Below, piece by piece: positions 50,798-62,809 of a DNA stretch of 64,000 nucleotides. The position numbers were made by a program, and so were the translations under genes. This DNA is from Adineta ricciae (taxonomy: Eukaryota; Rotifera; Eurotatoria; Adinetida; Adinetidae). The notes beneath the pieces are model-generated. The model worked only from the letters and a program-made list of their open reading frames with translations. It was not told the origin of the DNA and did no database searches. The first letter of the stretch is position 1, and each line of letters opens with the position of its first letter. The stretch is taken from positions 620,001 through 684,000 of the forward strand of contig CAJNOJ010000006.1 of assembly GCA_905250025.1 (NCBI GenBank), written 5' to 3'.

Positions 50798-51250
50798 TTA
50801 ACTGATTTCATTCTTGTCATTCTTCTTCGGATAGATGTAAACACGTGATAGATTTAATTTTTTATCGCTGAGACCAATTAAATTTAAATCGTTTCCATTT
50901 CCATTACTTGCCGCTGCTGCCTCTTCAGTTCGGTCGCTCGTGCTGGCATTGTCATCGATGTTCGACGACGTCGTACTGAAGAATAAATTTGTTCCAAGAA
51001 TGTAATTGTATTGTCCCTGGAATGTATAGGGACCGATTTGAATAAATGGATTCGTACCGTCAATGTCAATGGCATGAATTTCTGACTTGGTCGCATGTTC
51101 AAGAACAGTTTGCTGGTCGATATCGTGTCCTATGTCAGCCATGATAAGGAATTCTTCGTCTTCCTGTTCGTCGTCCGGTTTTGATTGTTCATTCGTATTC
51201 GGTGAGTTTGTAGGTGGATCAGTCGTGTCTGGAGGCGGATCAACTTCCAT
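50798..51250 (-). CDS. GTF3C6: General transcription factor IIIC subunit 6 (TFIIIC triple-barrel protein)
   Basis: A small TFIIIC subunit that takes part in RNA polymerase III promoter recognition. It is a single exon of 150 codons. The N-terminus is acidic and Pro-rich (MEVDPPPDTTDPPTNSPN). The core contains FLIMADIGHDI, IHAIDIDGTNPFIQIGPYTF and GQYNYILGTNLFF, matching the GTF3C6 triple-barrel pattern (IDTERPILQV, FAGEYEDTLGTCVIF in human). After a Ser/Asn/Glu-rich loop the final strands are KKLNLSRVYIYPKK. It ends tail to tail with CDC16, about 100 bp apart. Confidence 0.83.
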   Translation of the reverse strand: MEVDPPPDTTDPPTNSPNTNEQSKPDDEQEDEEFLIMADIGHDIDQQTVLEHATKSEIHAIDIDGTNPFIQIGPYTFQGQYNYILGTNLFFSTTSSNIDDNASTSDRTEEAAAASNGNGNDLNLIGLSDKKLNLSRVYIYPKKNDKNEIS

Positions 51251-51717
51251 AGCATCGATTTCTTTGAATAAGAATTTTCAAAAGATATTGTCGCTCGATC
51301 ACTGATTGATAATGATTCATCCAGTGATAAAATTGGGTGAACTTTTCGTCACTGACATCTCACTCCCTCTTTCGTAAAAACTGGAAGGAAGCTACCGATC
51401 ACTTTTTCCTATACTAAATTCAATTTTACTACATATTTCTAATACATCGATCATCCCTTTCCGAACAGTAGTGTTGAAAAAGATTGATGAGTGCACATTC
51501 GCATAGCTATTCTATGAACAAGGGTTTATTACGTGCTTTAGGATTATTTATCCAATTGAGGGCGATACATGACGCAAAATATTGCTTGCTGAAGCAATTC
51601 AATGCGTGCCTTTAACAAGTTCCATATAAAAAGGAACATTCAACCGACACTTCCGTAGTAGTTCATAAATAGATTTTACAGGAGTGATTTTGAACCGGCA
51701 GTTATTTCGATAAAAGA
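51251..51717. other. Intergenic spacer
   Basis: AT-rich; it holds the divergent upstream regions of GTF3C6 and the secreted-protein gene. TATAAAA at about 51627 lies about 90 bp upstream of the latter's ATG. Confidence 0.5.
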
Positions 51718-52587
51718 ATGACATCATTTATTCATGCATGCATTTTTATCTTATGTGTTAACTTCTGTCTTGGTCTTCAGTGTACGTATCCAGTTCATAT
51801 ACAACTGTCAGCATACGAACTTACCTTGCCGAATATCGAAGCAAGATTAAATAACTTGAGACGTACTGGTGGAGCGATTTGCGAAGTACACATGGAATTC
51901 GATTGTACTACTCGAATTTTATCGATTGAATTCAAGCAATCCACGGAAGCTGTACACCTTCGTTCGATTGAAAATGTGTACATACATACTATGAAATCCT
52001 TCATATCAGACAAATCAACAAATCAAACAACAACAAAAACAATCATAGATCTACTGTGCTACAGCAATGATCGATGTGATCAGAAGTTTATCCTTGAATA
52101 TTTTAGTCAAATAATCCGGATACATCATTCCTATTGGACATCCATTATTCGACCATTGCTAACTACGGGAAATAGTAAAAAAGGTATGGTCAATACAAGA
52201 ATTATGTTGAGGAAAACACGATGAACTTCTCTTTCAGATGAATGTATGATCGGTATTGAAAATCAGACGAAACTTTGCCCTAACAAAGCATGCTCATGGT
52301 ACTATTCAACTGATACGAAATTTAATGAAGGTAAATGTGAGAATATCGACGATCGGATGCTGCCTATGCTTAAATTCAATATTATCGTAAAGTTATATGA
52401 AAGACAAGCAAATTCGAATGATAATATGAAACCGGCAGCAATTCGAGCTATTTTCGATCACTCTTCATCTATACAGTTCTCGTGTAAATTCAGTAACTGC
52501 AACAGTCAGTATAACGGCAAACTAATTCAACAAGTTCTACAACAGCACGATGATTTTTGGAAAATGTACAAAGTTTGTAGTGGCTAA
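51718..52587 (+). CDS. Orphan secreted Cys-rich protein
   Basis: Two exons joined across an intron of about 55 nt near 52182-52237 give about 270 residues. A clear signal peptide (FIHACIFILCVNFCLGLQC) is followed by a tandem-looking layout with roughly a dozen Cys. Examples are RRTGGAICEVHMEFDC in the first half, LLCYSNDRCDQ in the middle, and LCPNKACSWYYSTDTKF with a nearby Cys and SCKFSNCNSQYNG in the second half. Both halves end with a similar helical stretch (FILEYFSQIIRIHHSYW and IQQVLQQHDDFWKMYKVC), suggesting an internal duplication. I know no named family. The style is that of lineage-specific extracellular proteins. A TATA box lies upstream. Confidence 0.72.
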
Positions 52588-53332
52588 TACGTGCAAATGA
52601 TTTACTAATCAGAATATGTGTCGTTTCTGTGCTATCTGACTATGTTTTATGATTTTTTTTGTTTACTGCTCAAAGAATGAAACGCTGAGAACGGGTAAAC
52701 GAGAGATTTTCAGGTTTATCTAGTATCGAACCTGTACGTTACAATCATCTATCATGCCAACACTTTTAATAAGAAAAGCAAGATTACGTATATTGACTCT
52801 TCGCACCGTGATAATGAATTTTTCCTGGCGCGTGAGCACCGAGAGATAATATTATGAGTTTTTTAAATATTTACACTGTAAAGGTCTATATTTAGAAGAC
52901 GGACGCGAAAGTGGCGAACAACTATCCTTAAACATTTGCGTGATATAGAAGAAAAATCACAACTGAAAGTTCGATACAACCATCGGTGAACCGTGTGTCA
53001 TGAATGAATTTTAAAAGTATAAGCATCTTACGAGCTAATCGGTCGTATATATATGCGCCCATTCGCTTATGTTAATCAGAACAAAAACGTTTATGATAAA
53101 GTATTGAAAGAAGCCAAGTACACATACTACTATGGTGGTTGAGCGTCCGGACTCTTGTCGTTGAAAGAAACCAACTGTATTAGTCATATTTTGTTTTCGC
53201 ATTCGGTCGCAGGTCTAACACTCGATGGTGTACTAAAAGAAACTTGCACTGTATTTTATCGACGTCATTATGAGTTTGCTCAAATAAAAGAAACTACAAA
53301 CGATTCTTTCGTATAACTTTTGTCTGGTCTTA
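52588..53332. other. Intergenic region
   Basis: AT-rich, with no recognised exon. It may include unrecognisable 5' remains of the decayed receptor-like gene that follows. Confidence 0.4.
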
Positions 53333-53880
53333 TTGCACTTTGCACTTCAACAGTTGCACGTTCAGTATATCTCGACATCATGGCCTGTATTAGTCGGACC
53401 TAGTCTAAAACTATTAGGACTATGCCAGAGACTTCAGCATCAGTTTAACACAATGTATAGTTGGTATCATACTTATGCAATGTTCCAATCAGCTATCGTG
53501 TCGTCTCAACAGTATAATATCACTGTAGATGGACAGCCAGCACTCTCTATTGCAATTTCACATTGACCGGCGCTTGTTCTTACGAGAGCTCTACTACTAC
53601 AGTCACTCCGAAAAGATGGATCTATACACGAGCTTTGGACATCAACTTATTATCTATGAAAAAAGCGGGAACGTTCGATCAGCTAAGAACGAAATGGTTT
53701 CAATCGTCGTTGTACTCCGCTAACATTACATCTACCGGCTGCTATGAGTGTTACTTCAATGGCTGAATTGCTTTTGAGATTTGGAATATACAGTCTAGTC
53801 GCATTGCTTGTATATGCATGGAAGAAACGATTCGTCGTGAGAAAACTATTCGTGTTCATAGATCAGAAGTAGCTTTCGAC
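53333..53880 (+). pseudogene. Decayed fragment resembling the C-terminal part of an ionotropic glutamate receptor
   Basis: In one frame (about 53570-53766) SYESSTTTVTPKRWIYTRAL runs into LLSMKKAGTFDQLRTKWFQ, then CYEC. This looks like the end of a ligand-binding domain of the glutamate-receptor / periplasmic binding-protein type (K-x-G-x-(F/Y)-D-x-L-x-x-K-W-F). Just downstream, in another frame, ELLLRFGIYSLVALLVYAWK (about 53766-53825) has the look of the last membrane span with a basic stop-transfer. The pieces are in different frames with no convincing intron between them, and no start or channel domain is found upstream. I read this as a host-gene fragment in decay. A sequencing error or an unusual intron could also split a real gene. 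Confidence 0.42.
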
Positions 53881-54355
53881 TCAGAACTTCAAAACAAATC
53901 TTTTCCGATAGTCATAATCTTGAAAGAGATGCTCTCAATGGTTCATGACGGTTGTTTACAACCGAACTTATCTTCAAAGTAGTTTCTCTATTATTAATTG
54001 AAATTCCATTGTTTACTGTCTAATGACAACATTTCTTTCATGATTATACTCGTATAGAAATGATCCGTAACGGACCGTCAATCGGAATAATCAATCAATT
54101 CGTTAAGAATTTCGAAAGAGAAAAAGTTGTCTTCTTAATTTATTGTCAATGAACAAATATTCTTGACTGTACAGTAGAAAATGATTAACTAGTATTTGTG
54201 TCTTTTTTCGTGACGAAAACGAAAGTTAAACAAGAAAGAGAAAGAACATAAAGAAAAAAAAGAAAATGAGAAAACAAAACATCAATATGATCTAGATATC
54301 ATTTTTTTTCATTTCGTCATTTTCCCTGCACATATTTCCTTCGAAATTCTTTTCA
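53881..54355. other. Intergenic spacer and 3' flank of RBM24/38 gene
   Basis: AT-rich with A-rich and GAAA tracts near 54220-54290. No exon is seen. It should include the 3'UTR of the minus-strand RNA-binding-protein gene. Confidence 0.45.
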
Positions 54356-56862
54356 TCACCATCCAGCTGCAGCGCGTTGATGATGATCACGATCGACTGC
54401 TCCACTGTGATCGTCGATCATATATTTCGCTGCATGCGTTGCATAAACATCATTGAGGCTCGTCGGACCTGTTGGTTGTTGACTCGTACCCGTTGGTAAT
54501 TGTGCATAAGAAAATGTTTGACCAGGAGCAGTAGCGTAGATATACGATGGTTGCTCAATCGATGCTGACGTTAGCGGAGCCGTAGCATACGTTAATTCAT
54601 AATACGATGGCGCGCCATTATTCTGATTTTGTGAAGTATGAGCACCATTTAATGCTGCTGTTGTTGTTGTTTGATTTGGTATTAATGTACTTAGTGTTTG
54701 AGGTGTTGCAGCTGTTGCTAATAAAGTTGTCGTTGGTGGCTGTTGATAATAGATTGGTTGAATACTACGAAGACATATGTTAAATAGATTATCTCAAAGA
54801 AGGAAAAAATCTTTTTTTCATTTCCTCTTTTGTTTATCTAAACTATCTGATTTCGAGGAAAGAAATCTATTTGAACGCGTAAGAGAACAATCACGTCATC
54901 GACATCATCTAGCCATATGGATGTATATACGTGTGCGTCAATGCGCAGAGGGTGGCCTTTCATCAAATTCGCTTGATTAGTGGAATGTTCTGTTTTTCAA
55001 ATAAACATTCTTTCTTTCTCTCTTTTCTTTAAGTTCAAGATTGATTTGATTTCTCTGCAGGGAGTGTACGCATTTAGACGTCAAAATTGAAGCGAACAAG
55101 AAAAAAAAATCAAAATCAACTCACCCATAAGTTGTTGGTAATGCCGCTGAATAAGCACCGGCGAGATGAAGTGGGATAAGGCCTATAATAATAACAATAG
55201 AAGAGTAAATATGCAACGTTTGAAAGGAAAATTCGTCTTAGAAAACATTTTCAATAAATCAAAAATAGACATGTAAGTAAATTGAAAGACAACAAGAACA
55301 ACAACAACAAAATCAATCAGTCAAATCGATTATTGCAATCAAGAAACACCAACAACAACAATCGAGGTGAAACTCTAAAGGCATACAAATCACACATACA
55401 CGCTGTTAGAATTTTGTTATCGGCGATTTATTTATAAAGAATCAAATTTCAATTGTCTCACGACGGAAAAAAAACTAAATTTATACCATTAGATAGAGCT
55501 ATTTGTTCCTGTTTGTCTCATTCGTTCTTTTTCTTCTTCTTCTGCTTCTTCTACAGCTACCACTATTATTATTGAGTGATCAAATAACTAAGAGATGAAA
55601 AATGAAAGCACTGAGAAAAGACACACACGCACACGAAAGCGAACACACGGGCGCAGACATAAAAGTAATAGAGATGGAAAAAGAGGCAGAGAGAAAGAGA
55701 GAGAGAGCATCACCACCACAACAACATCAACGTCAAACACTCGAAAGTCAGCAGCAAAAGAAGAAGAAGACACAGCCCCCATGCCACAATAGTATGGGCA
55801 CTATTATTATCGTTTAAATATCAAACTGAACAAGGAGTTAGTTAAATTAAATGTCTCAATATTAGGTTAAGAGAAAAATAAAAAGAATATAATGATAATA
55901 ATGAAAACATCAAGGAACTGGCACAAATCCGTGCTCAGTCAAACAAACGGCAGCGTCATCCAGAGCATCCACTTACTGTCTAGTTTAATTCTTTTTCTTT
56001 TCTTATGCTGCTCGTACTACAATTAATGAGGAGAGAGTAAGAGAGAGAGTTAAGGAATGTTCATTGAATGATGATCTTTTGTTGTACAGAAAGATATGTT
56101 TTCGTTCAAAGCAGAAGATAACCAAATGAGAATAATTTCGCCTTTTTAAAACTTACCAGCTGGTGATGGGATTACACGTGGCTTAGCACCAAGATAAGCT
56201 AAATTGACGTTTGCTTTTCGACCATCAATTACAGGATTGGCTTCTTTCGTTGCTAAACTCGCAGCTTCTTGGGTGTTCATTGTTACCTGATAATGAAAAA
56301 TAAATGACACTAACAAGATGAGACATTGTTAGGATTTCTCTTTTGCTAATTAACAAACTACTAATCATGTCGATATTTCAGTCTTTAATGTTTGTTCAAA
56401 GTTGAAAAAACATGAGAACAATCATATTGGAAGCAGACATGCATTGATTTCTCTACTGATTGATGGCACGCAAATGATAAGAGAAGAAAGCGATTATCTT
56501 TTAAGACAGAAAACTGGCATATCTGAAGACGCGTGTTAACAATCAATCTTTCTCCGTCTTCCGTTTTTTTTTTACTTACAAATCCATATCCACGTGATTT
56601 GCCTGTTTGCCGATCGGTGATAACCTGTGTTCGATAAGATGAGAACGAATTAATCATATGAGATTTGCAATCATATTGACACTTACGACTGCTTCTTCGA
56701 TTTCTCCGAATCGTTCGAAGAATTTCCGTAAAGTATCATCTGTTGTATGATATGGCAGACCGCCGACGAATATTTCTAAGCGAGACACAAATACATTTGA
56801 GCACAACATGGAGACTTTCGGATCTTCTTACTTGTAAATGTTGTATCTTTATGTAATGACAT
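54356..56862 (-). CDS. RBM24: RBM24/RBM38 (SUP-12)-type RNA-binding protein
   Basis: A single-RRM splicing and mRNA-stability factor that recognises GU-rich RNA (muscle splicing in RBM24 and SUP-12). Exon 1 (56862 down) encodes [10 protein letters not shown]. Exons 2-4 carry the RRM: RNP2 [19 protein letters not shown], then [20 protein letters not shown] spanning an intron with RNP1, and [20 protein letters not shown], which is nearly identical to vertebrate RBM24/38. Exon 5 (about 55185-55125) gives [20 protein letters not shown]. Exon 6 (54768-54356) is Gln/Pro/Thr/Tyr-rich ([16 protein letters not shown]) and ends [11 protein letters not shown]. Intron 4 is about 970 nt and intron 5 about 360 nt, far longer than elsewhere in the window. 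The match cannot separate RBM24 from RBM38, so the symbol stands for the common ancestor. Confidence 0.92.
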
Positions 56863-58339
56863 GAATGATGATGATGATGACGATGATGATGTAAATACTA
56901 CAAGAAAGTGAAATAAAATAGAAAATTTTCTTCCTTCTTCTTCATTTTTACTTTGAATATGTCAACAAAACTATAGCGCTCTCTTACTTTGTTCTGTATT
57001 GCAAAAGAAAAAGTCACATAGAACGATAGAAAAATGAAAGAACAGAACAAGGTAGATGCAATGACACTACTGCTGCCACTACAACCGAACAAATTATTTC
57101 AATCTTCCGTTAGTCACTTTTACTAAAAAAAAGAGAGAGAAAAAAATTCAATTACACAAAAAGCTTCTTCTCGTTTTCTGAGTATAACGCCTTATACTTC
57201 TAACAGGATGAATGATATATGTATATACAAACGGATGGAAAACGAGGAAATAAGAGATCGACTAATTCATCACTAGAGAGACAGACAGACAGAGAGAGAA
57301 TACTACATATACAAGTATGTGCGCGATATGAGATGCTGTAGTATAAGAAGACGAAAAGAAGAAGAAGAAGAAGAAAAAGGGTGAAAGACAAGAACCAATC
57401 ATCGGTATACATATACAATTGTTTTAGAAAGAAGACATCATGCAGTTAGCTATCTTTTCTTTCTTTTTCTCTATTCCGAGATGATGATTCCCGTTCGTTC
57501 ATGTAGAGAATCAATTCTAATGATAAAATAGCAATACACATAGATAGAGAAGCATAACAAATGCATAAACAATATTTTCTTGCTCTTCGACGCGTATGGG
57601 ATTGCTCTCGCGAATCAACAAGACGAAGACGATGACAGAACGGCTTTTTTCCATTAGAAAAAATTTCTGCATATACTCTCTCGTACAAGTATTGTCTAGC
57701 TTTATTTTTGTTGCTTTCGGTAGCAGAATCAACAACACAGCAGGAACGAAGAAAATGATGATACCAAACAAAACGACCTTTTGCTATTCGACGAGCTATA
57801 ATTGTCTGTTCCATACGAATGGAATATGTACATAGAATGGGAAAAGTCGGCACCTACGATTATCATGACATGAGTAACAGCGTATTCATCTATGGTACTA
57901 AACAATTATTCGTAGTACACATAATGTTTGGAAAAAAAGTCAATCAATCATATCGATTCTGTGTTCGACAAAAACGTTCTTCTGAAATATTTCATGTTTA
58001 TGCTACGGAGGATGGATTAGTAGTCATGTGGAGGTAACTTAATGAAGAATTCAGTTCTTTTTTTGGTTATTTGCATGTATGTATTCGTAAATATGTCGAA
58101 CTTATTACCATGCATTAGACGTAGAAACGAGAGATATCTATCTTCTATTACTTCGATTTCCGTACCTATATACAGATATCTAAAGATGGACAAGGCATCA
58201 TGTAATGTATCCGAGATAGATATTTCCGAGAATTGGACATGTTTACTGCTCGGATAGGATTGAAGCTAAACATGAATGTTGGATATTTATTAATACTGGT
58301 TGACATAAAGTGAAAGTCATTGTGTATTAAAGACAAGCA
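56863..58339. other. Long upstream region, no gene recognised
   Basis: About 1.5 kb with polypurine and polypyrimidine tracts, a (GAA)n run near 57352-57378 and GACAGACAGACAGAGAGAG near 57278. Short frames on both strands (for example 57596 plus and 57446 minus) show no family motif and mirror one another, so I do not call them. It is likely the regulatory region of the RBM24/38 gene. Confidence 0.5.
56864..56893. repeat. (GAT)n microsatellite at the RBM24/38 5' end
   Basis: A run of GAT/GAC triplets just upstream of the start codon in the putative 5'UTR. Confidence 0.8.
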
Positions 58340-59312
58340 TTAGAATCGGGGATTTTGGCGAGTATTATCTTGGAAACGCACTGGTGTATTTCCGTACGGA
58401 TACCATGATGATTGAGTTGTTATTTCTCTATGTTTATATTCCGATTCTTGAAACGGATTTCTAAAAACAATAGAAGTGGAATAATCAGTCTATTTACCTA
58501 TTCACTTAACATACGTCATTGGTTCCATACGTAGAGGTACTCCTGCGGCAAGATAATGTGGTTCTCGATCGGTTTGATACTAAAGAGACACGCATGCAAT
58601 TCGAATCGTTTCGTTATCAAGAAAAAAAGAACATATGGTACATACAGGATAACGTTCAGGTCGATGAGTAACACTGGAATCGTACTGAACAAGATTGTTT
58701 TTGAAGCACAAACCATTGACATCGTCGGGTGAAGCATAGGCTATTTTGAAACGACCGGGATATTCATCGAAGGATTTAGACCAGTCATCGTTTGATTGTC
58801 TAATGAAAAAGAAAGAAAACAGACGAGAAGTTCGAGAAGTCTTCTGGAATTATTTCTAGTTTTACGATCTCTGATTGGCAACAGTACGTGGCCGATTGTC
58901 CTAAATGTTAATTAACAAGTTGCTCGAATGAAACTGTAGATAGAAAACATACAAACGAATGCTGTCCAGCTGGTTGAATCGGTTCTTTATATTTCGCGTA
59001 GTCTTTTGGTGGAGCTTTGAACCATTCTGGTCCCAGATATGAATATGATGCACAATGATAATCTCGAGTTCTCTCAGCGTAATTGTCTGTTGATTTTTGC
59101 CAATAACTTTGAAAGACTGGATTGAACGTACGTGTTGTCAGATCGGGACTAGCTTTTGGATAAATAGGATGACTGAAAATGCACAAACAGGCCATAGATT
59201 AGATTAAAGAGAGTATTCCTATAACGAACCGCGTAAGATACGATGGTGTATGTGGAATGGGCAGAATGTGATTGAGATGAGTCGCCGAATCTGTCGTTCC
59301 AAACTGTGTCAT
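58340..59312 (-). CDS. Unrecognised Tyr/Pro-rich protein, multi-exon
   Basis: ATG 59312 opens MTQFGTTDSATHLNHILPIP. The exons then give HPIYPKASPDLTTRTFNPVF, CASYSYLGPEWFKAPPKDYA, a short DNRPRTVANQR exon, SNDDWSKSFDEYPGRFKIAY, REPHYLAAGVPLRMEP, and a last exon with YPYGNTPVRFQDNTRQNPRF and a stop. The length is about 250 residues, Tyr-, Pro-, Asn- and Arg-rich, with no signal peptide or membrane span. Repeated short W/Y-P elements and such composition are common in axonemal microtubule-inner proteins, but I cannot match a named one. Introns are short with clean GT..AG ends. Confidence 0.6.
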
Positions 59313-59942
59313 GATCGAGAGAAAATTACTTTTTATTTTCGATAAAACCCTTCGTTTAGAAATGAAAAAAAGAAATGTTTAGTGTGCATTGTTGTTATTG
59401 ACGTTGCTAAGTTCGACAGTTTTCTTTACTCGCATTTCAAAAGCAAACACACTACTTCATTTTCTTTTCTTTTTTACTTCTTCATCAAATAGAACATTTT
59501 AAACACAGTCATCGCTTGTTTCTGTGATAGCATGTGCGTATTTATTGAACGGCTTTCAGACGTTTTGAGAGAGAGCATGTTCGATCACGCTGCATGAGTT
59601 TTTTATTTTGAAGAAAAAGAAAATTAAATGTTAGACATTGAAGAGATACTGAACTAGACCGCTGATGTTCTGTGGTTAATATCAAGTTAAAACATACAAC
59701 AAGAATCTTTTAGCATCTAGACGCACAAAATCAAGCACAGTAGTTTTCATAGAATCATAAGAAGACAGAAAGACTATCTAACGAAAGAGAAAGAAAGAAA
59801 ATAAGTTGTATACTTTTCTTGACATGGTACAGAAACAGATACACAAGAGAAGAGAAAGAGTCCTGTTTCCTTATATATACAAACAGAGTGAAAATCATCA
59901 ACTACTTTGCTTCCAGGAAGAAATCACTGCTTATTGAACTAG
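59313..59942. other. Intergenic spacer
   Basis: AT-rich; it contains the 3' flank of PAN3 and the upstream region of the preceding gene. No exon is recognised. Confidence 0.5.
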
Positions 59943-62809
59943 TTAAGATGATCCTGTTGAGCCATAATTCATTAGTTCAGTGAAAGCACGGTCGAATGCT
60001 TGATGTAATTCGGAATAACTAACAATAATGACATTTTGGCCATCTCGTGATGTTAAACAGATTTTATCATGTGAACCAGCATCGAACTACATTGAATGAA
60101 AAGAAAACGGTCATTCCGACAACATCATCTATGAAATCTTACTTTATTGAGACATTGAACGATATGAGCAGTATCAACAATAGGTTCGCCTTCGAAACCA
60201 ACTGAGTGAAAGATAAAATCACGAAATAATTTGAGTATATATCGATCGCCTGTTTCCGACCAGGCTTGATTCATTGAATGTCTTAATAAAAAATAAATTC
60301 TTCTTTTCATAGATCCATATACTCTTTCTTACTCTGGTCGTTCGAGTAATGTATCAAGTTTACATACTAAACGAAATAGTCGACCACAATCGAGTTCCTA
60401 CAATTGAAATGAAGACATATTTCTTTTGAGTAACGGTTTGTTTATCATACTTTAGCTAATTCATTTTCAAGAATGTCACCGCGAACATGTAAGTTGTCGA
60501 TTTGTGCATAAAATCGTGCACCAATCATTGGCATACATTCGTTGATATTTTTCGGTTTCATTGTATTCGATGGTAACATGAAATGTCTAGATGAAAAGAG
60601 TGAAATCGACGAAAATTTCATGGGAAGAAACTTACAGGATGAGATTTTTCAGATCACTGGTATAATTTCGTTGAACGATTTCCAGAGATGTTTGTAAATG
60701 CTCTTTTTGTGCGCCAACAATCGAGTTACACGCTAACATTAATATTAAACGACCGAAATCTTGTAAGTCATTTTGCTAGAAGACAAATAGTCAAAAAATT
60801 CTAGTCATAGCCAAGCAGAAAACAAACGTGTATTTACTATATGTTGATGAACAGCTCCGTTTATAGTTCCATCGAGAATATCGGCAATACCAACACCACT
60901 GAGCCATATTCTAGCAGACAAAAGGGGCACGGAAACATCTATACTATAAGACCGAACTTTTTCAATGCGTTCATACCTAGCTTTTCCACGTCCTCCTTTC
61001 GAGTCGCCATCTACAAGAATTCTTGATGATTGTAAGCATCGACTGGTCAATGATAATCCATGTAACGTTCGAATCAATGAAGATATTTGTACCACATATT
61101 CCCAGATCAGTGCTTCCGACAGTAAAGTTGTTTGACTAGTTCCTAAAGACGAAGAATAGCACTCTCGTAATGTGGTATACAGCTGGTGTCTTTTCGTACC
61201 TTTACCAGCACTAAACGGTCGATCTTCACCCGATATGTTATAAGGATTTGCCCAACCTTTTAGTAGACTACTATTCATATTGAAGTGTCGTTTTTGTAAA
61301 GTTTCACAATTGGGAATATAGTCGTAGACGAAGACGATTGCTACAAATATTCAAATGGTTTCTTTGTAATGGATAAAGTGTAACTCATACAAGGTTGTTC
61401 GTCATCGAAATCTCTCGTTAGGAAAACATCCCGTAATTGGACAATACTGGCATGAGAAACCTTCTTCCACGCTTCGACAACTTCGCAAAGGCGCTGGGTT
61501 TGTAATTGACATCCTATGTAATAAATACCAAGCTGCTTTCAACTCTTTCTCGCATGGATCTCCTACCCATCATTCTTTTTAAATAACATATGGCATTCGT
61601 TCGAATATGGTTCGCTTTGTAGCTTATTGTCTGATAATGGAATGTACGAGATTTATGTGGAACATTTGCCTGGTTACTATCAAGTGGTACCAAATTGTAA
61701 TACTCACCAACACGCTCAGGCATAACTAAAAGACACATGATCGAAGTTCAATACTTCTATTGTCTGATACCATCTCACCTCCGGCAACATCTAGATTTGC
61801 GCATACAGTCAACATCTGATTGCGTCTGAGCAGTTCATTTCTAAAGAATCGAGCAAAAATTTCAAGATCTCAAATAGAATTGTATTCTTCAAGCAAGACA
61901 CTCACCTCAAGTCATCATCCATAAAATACGCTGCATTAGATCGCGCCTGCCGAGCAGATGGTATATCAGTTGGAATTGTACGTTCTTTATCATCACGATT
62001 TGTACCACCAATTAGTAGATCATCATCTGTCAATTGTTGCATCTATATATTGACACACGAAGAGAATGTATTAATTCAGGCATAACGGTGAAACATTACG
62101 CTGTATGGTCCGGCTTGTGAGAAAGGGTAAAATTCAAGATTATGGTCAGGTGATATACGGGTAGTATTGTCCGCCGCGGCTGCATCGACTGTGTGAATAA
62201 AAAATATTAATCAGAGTATGAAAAATTGATTGCGATCATGCAAAAGACAAAGGGTAGCGTGCAAATCTTTTTTTTTTGTTCTAATTCAGATCTGTTCATA
62301 CTTGTCATTTGTAAGCTTTTCCGTGCTGAAAGATGCAGAGACGCAACGTAGCACATTCGTAAGGCTATTATTGAATATTCGGTGAACTTACCATGGCTGG
62401 AAACAGGACCGAGACCACTGAATGGGCCAGTGACACCGAAATGAGGTAACCGTGATGCACCGATCATATTGTTCGCCTGAAATAAGTCAACGACGCATTC
62501 AACATGTGGATGAAGCCAGACTACTCACATGTGGAAATTTATTTTGTACGGAATGTCCATGTAAATCAGATAAATAGGTATTGTTATTATTCAACGTTCC
62601 ATCACGTGTCATTAGAGATGGTTGAGAGTAACTTGGGTTATTATAGAATACTGATGGATTACGTGGTGGCGTCATGAATGTCCTTCCCTAGAACGAAAAT
62701 CGATCGTTTTCAATGTACACAGCCAATCTGTATTCTTCAGATCCGCGTTTACTTGCTGGAAAGATGAGGCTCCATACATGTCTCCATCTAATGCACCATT
62801 TGAAAGCAT
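59943..62809 (-). CDS. PAN3: PAN2-PAN3 deadenylase subunit PAN3 (pseudokinase)
   Basis: PAN3 is the regulatory subunit of the PAN2-PAN3 poly(A) nuclease; it recruits the complex to poly(A)-binding protein and begins mRNA decay. The N-terminal part (from 62809) is Asn/Ser/Pro-rich (FMTPPRNPSVFYNNPSYSQP) and disordered. The pseudokinase includes SFQAI-like segments near 61700 (YKANHIRTNAICYLKRM), then WKKVSHASIVQLRDVFLTRD and VFVYDYIPNCETLQKRHFN (about 61330). SEALIWEYVVQISSLIRTLH follows at about 61100. The C-terminal knob domain has TWSETGDRYILKLFRDFIFH (about 60265-60210), HIVQCLNKFDAGS and VIIVSYSELHQAFDRAF, all like human PAN3. The usual C3H zinc finger is not seen in this start, and an acceptor precedes the chosen ATG, so an upstream exon may supply it. 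Confidence 0.88.

Noticed and set aside
55588-55817. Mirrored frames on both strands in the RBM24/38 intron
   Set aside because: They come from simple repeats (ACAC, GAGA, CAA, GAA) that lack stops on both strands, and they lie inside an intron.
57446-57853. A 135-codon minus-strand frame overlapping a plus-strand frame
   Set aside because: Composition is Arg/Ser-rich and low complexity, there is no domain or splice structure, and the overlap is typical of chance frames.
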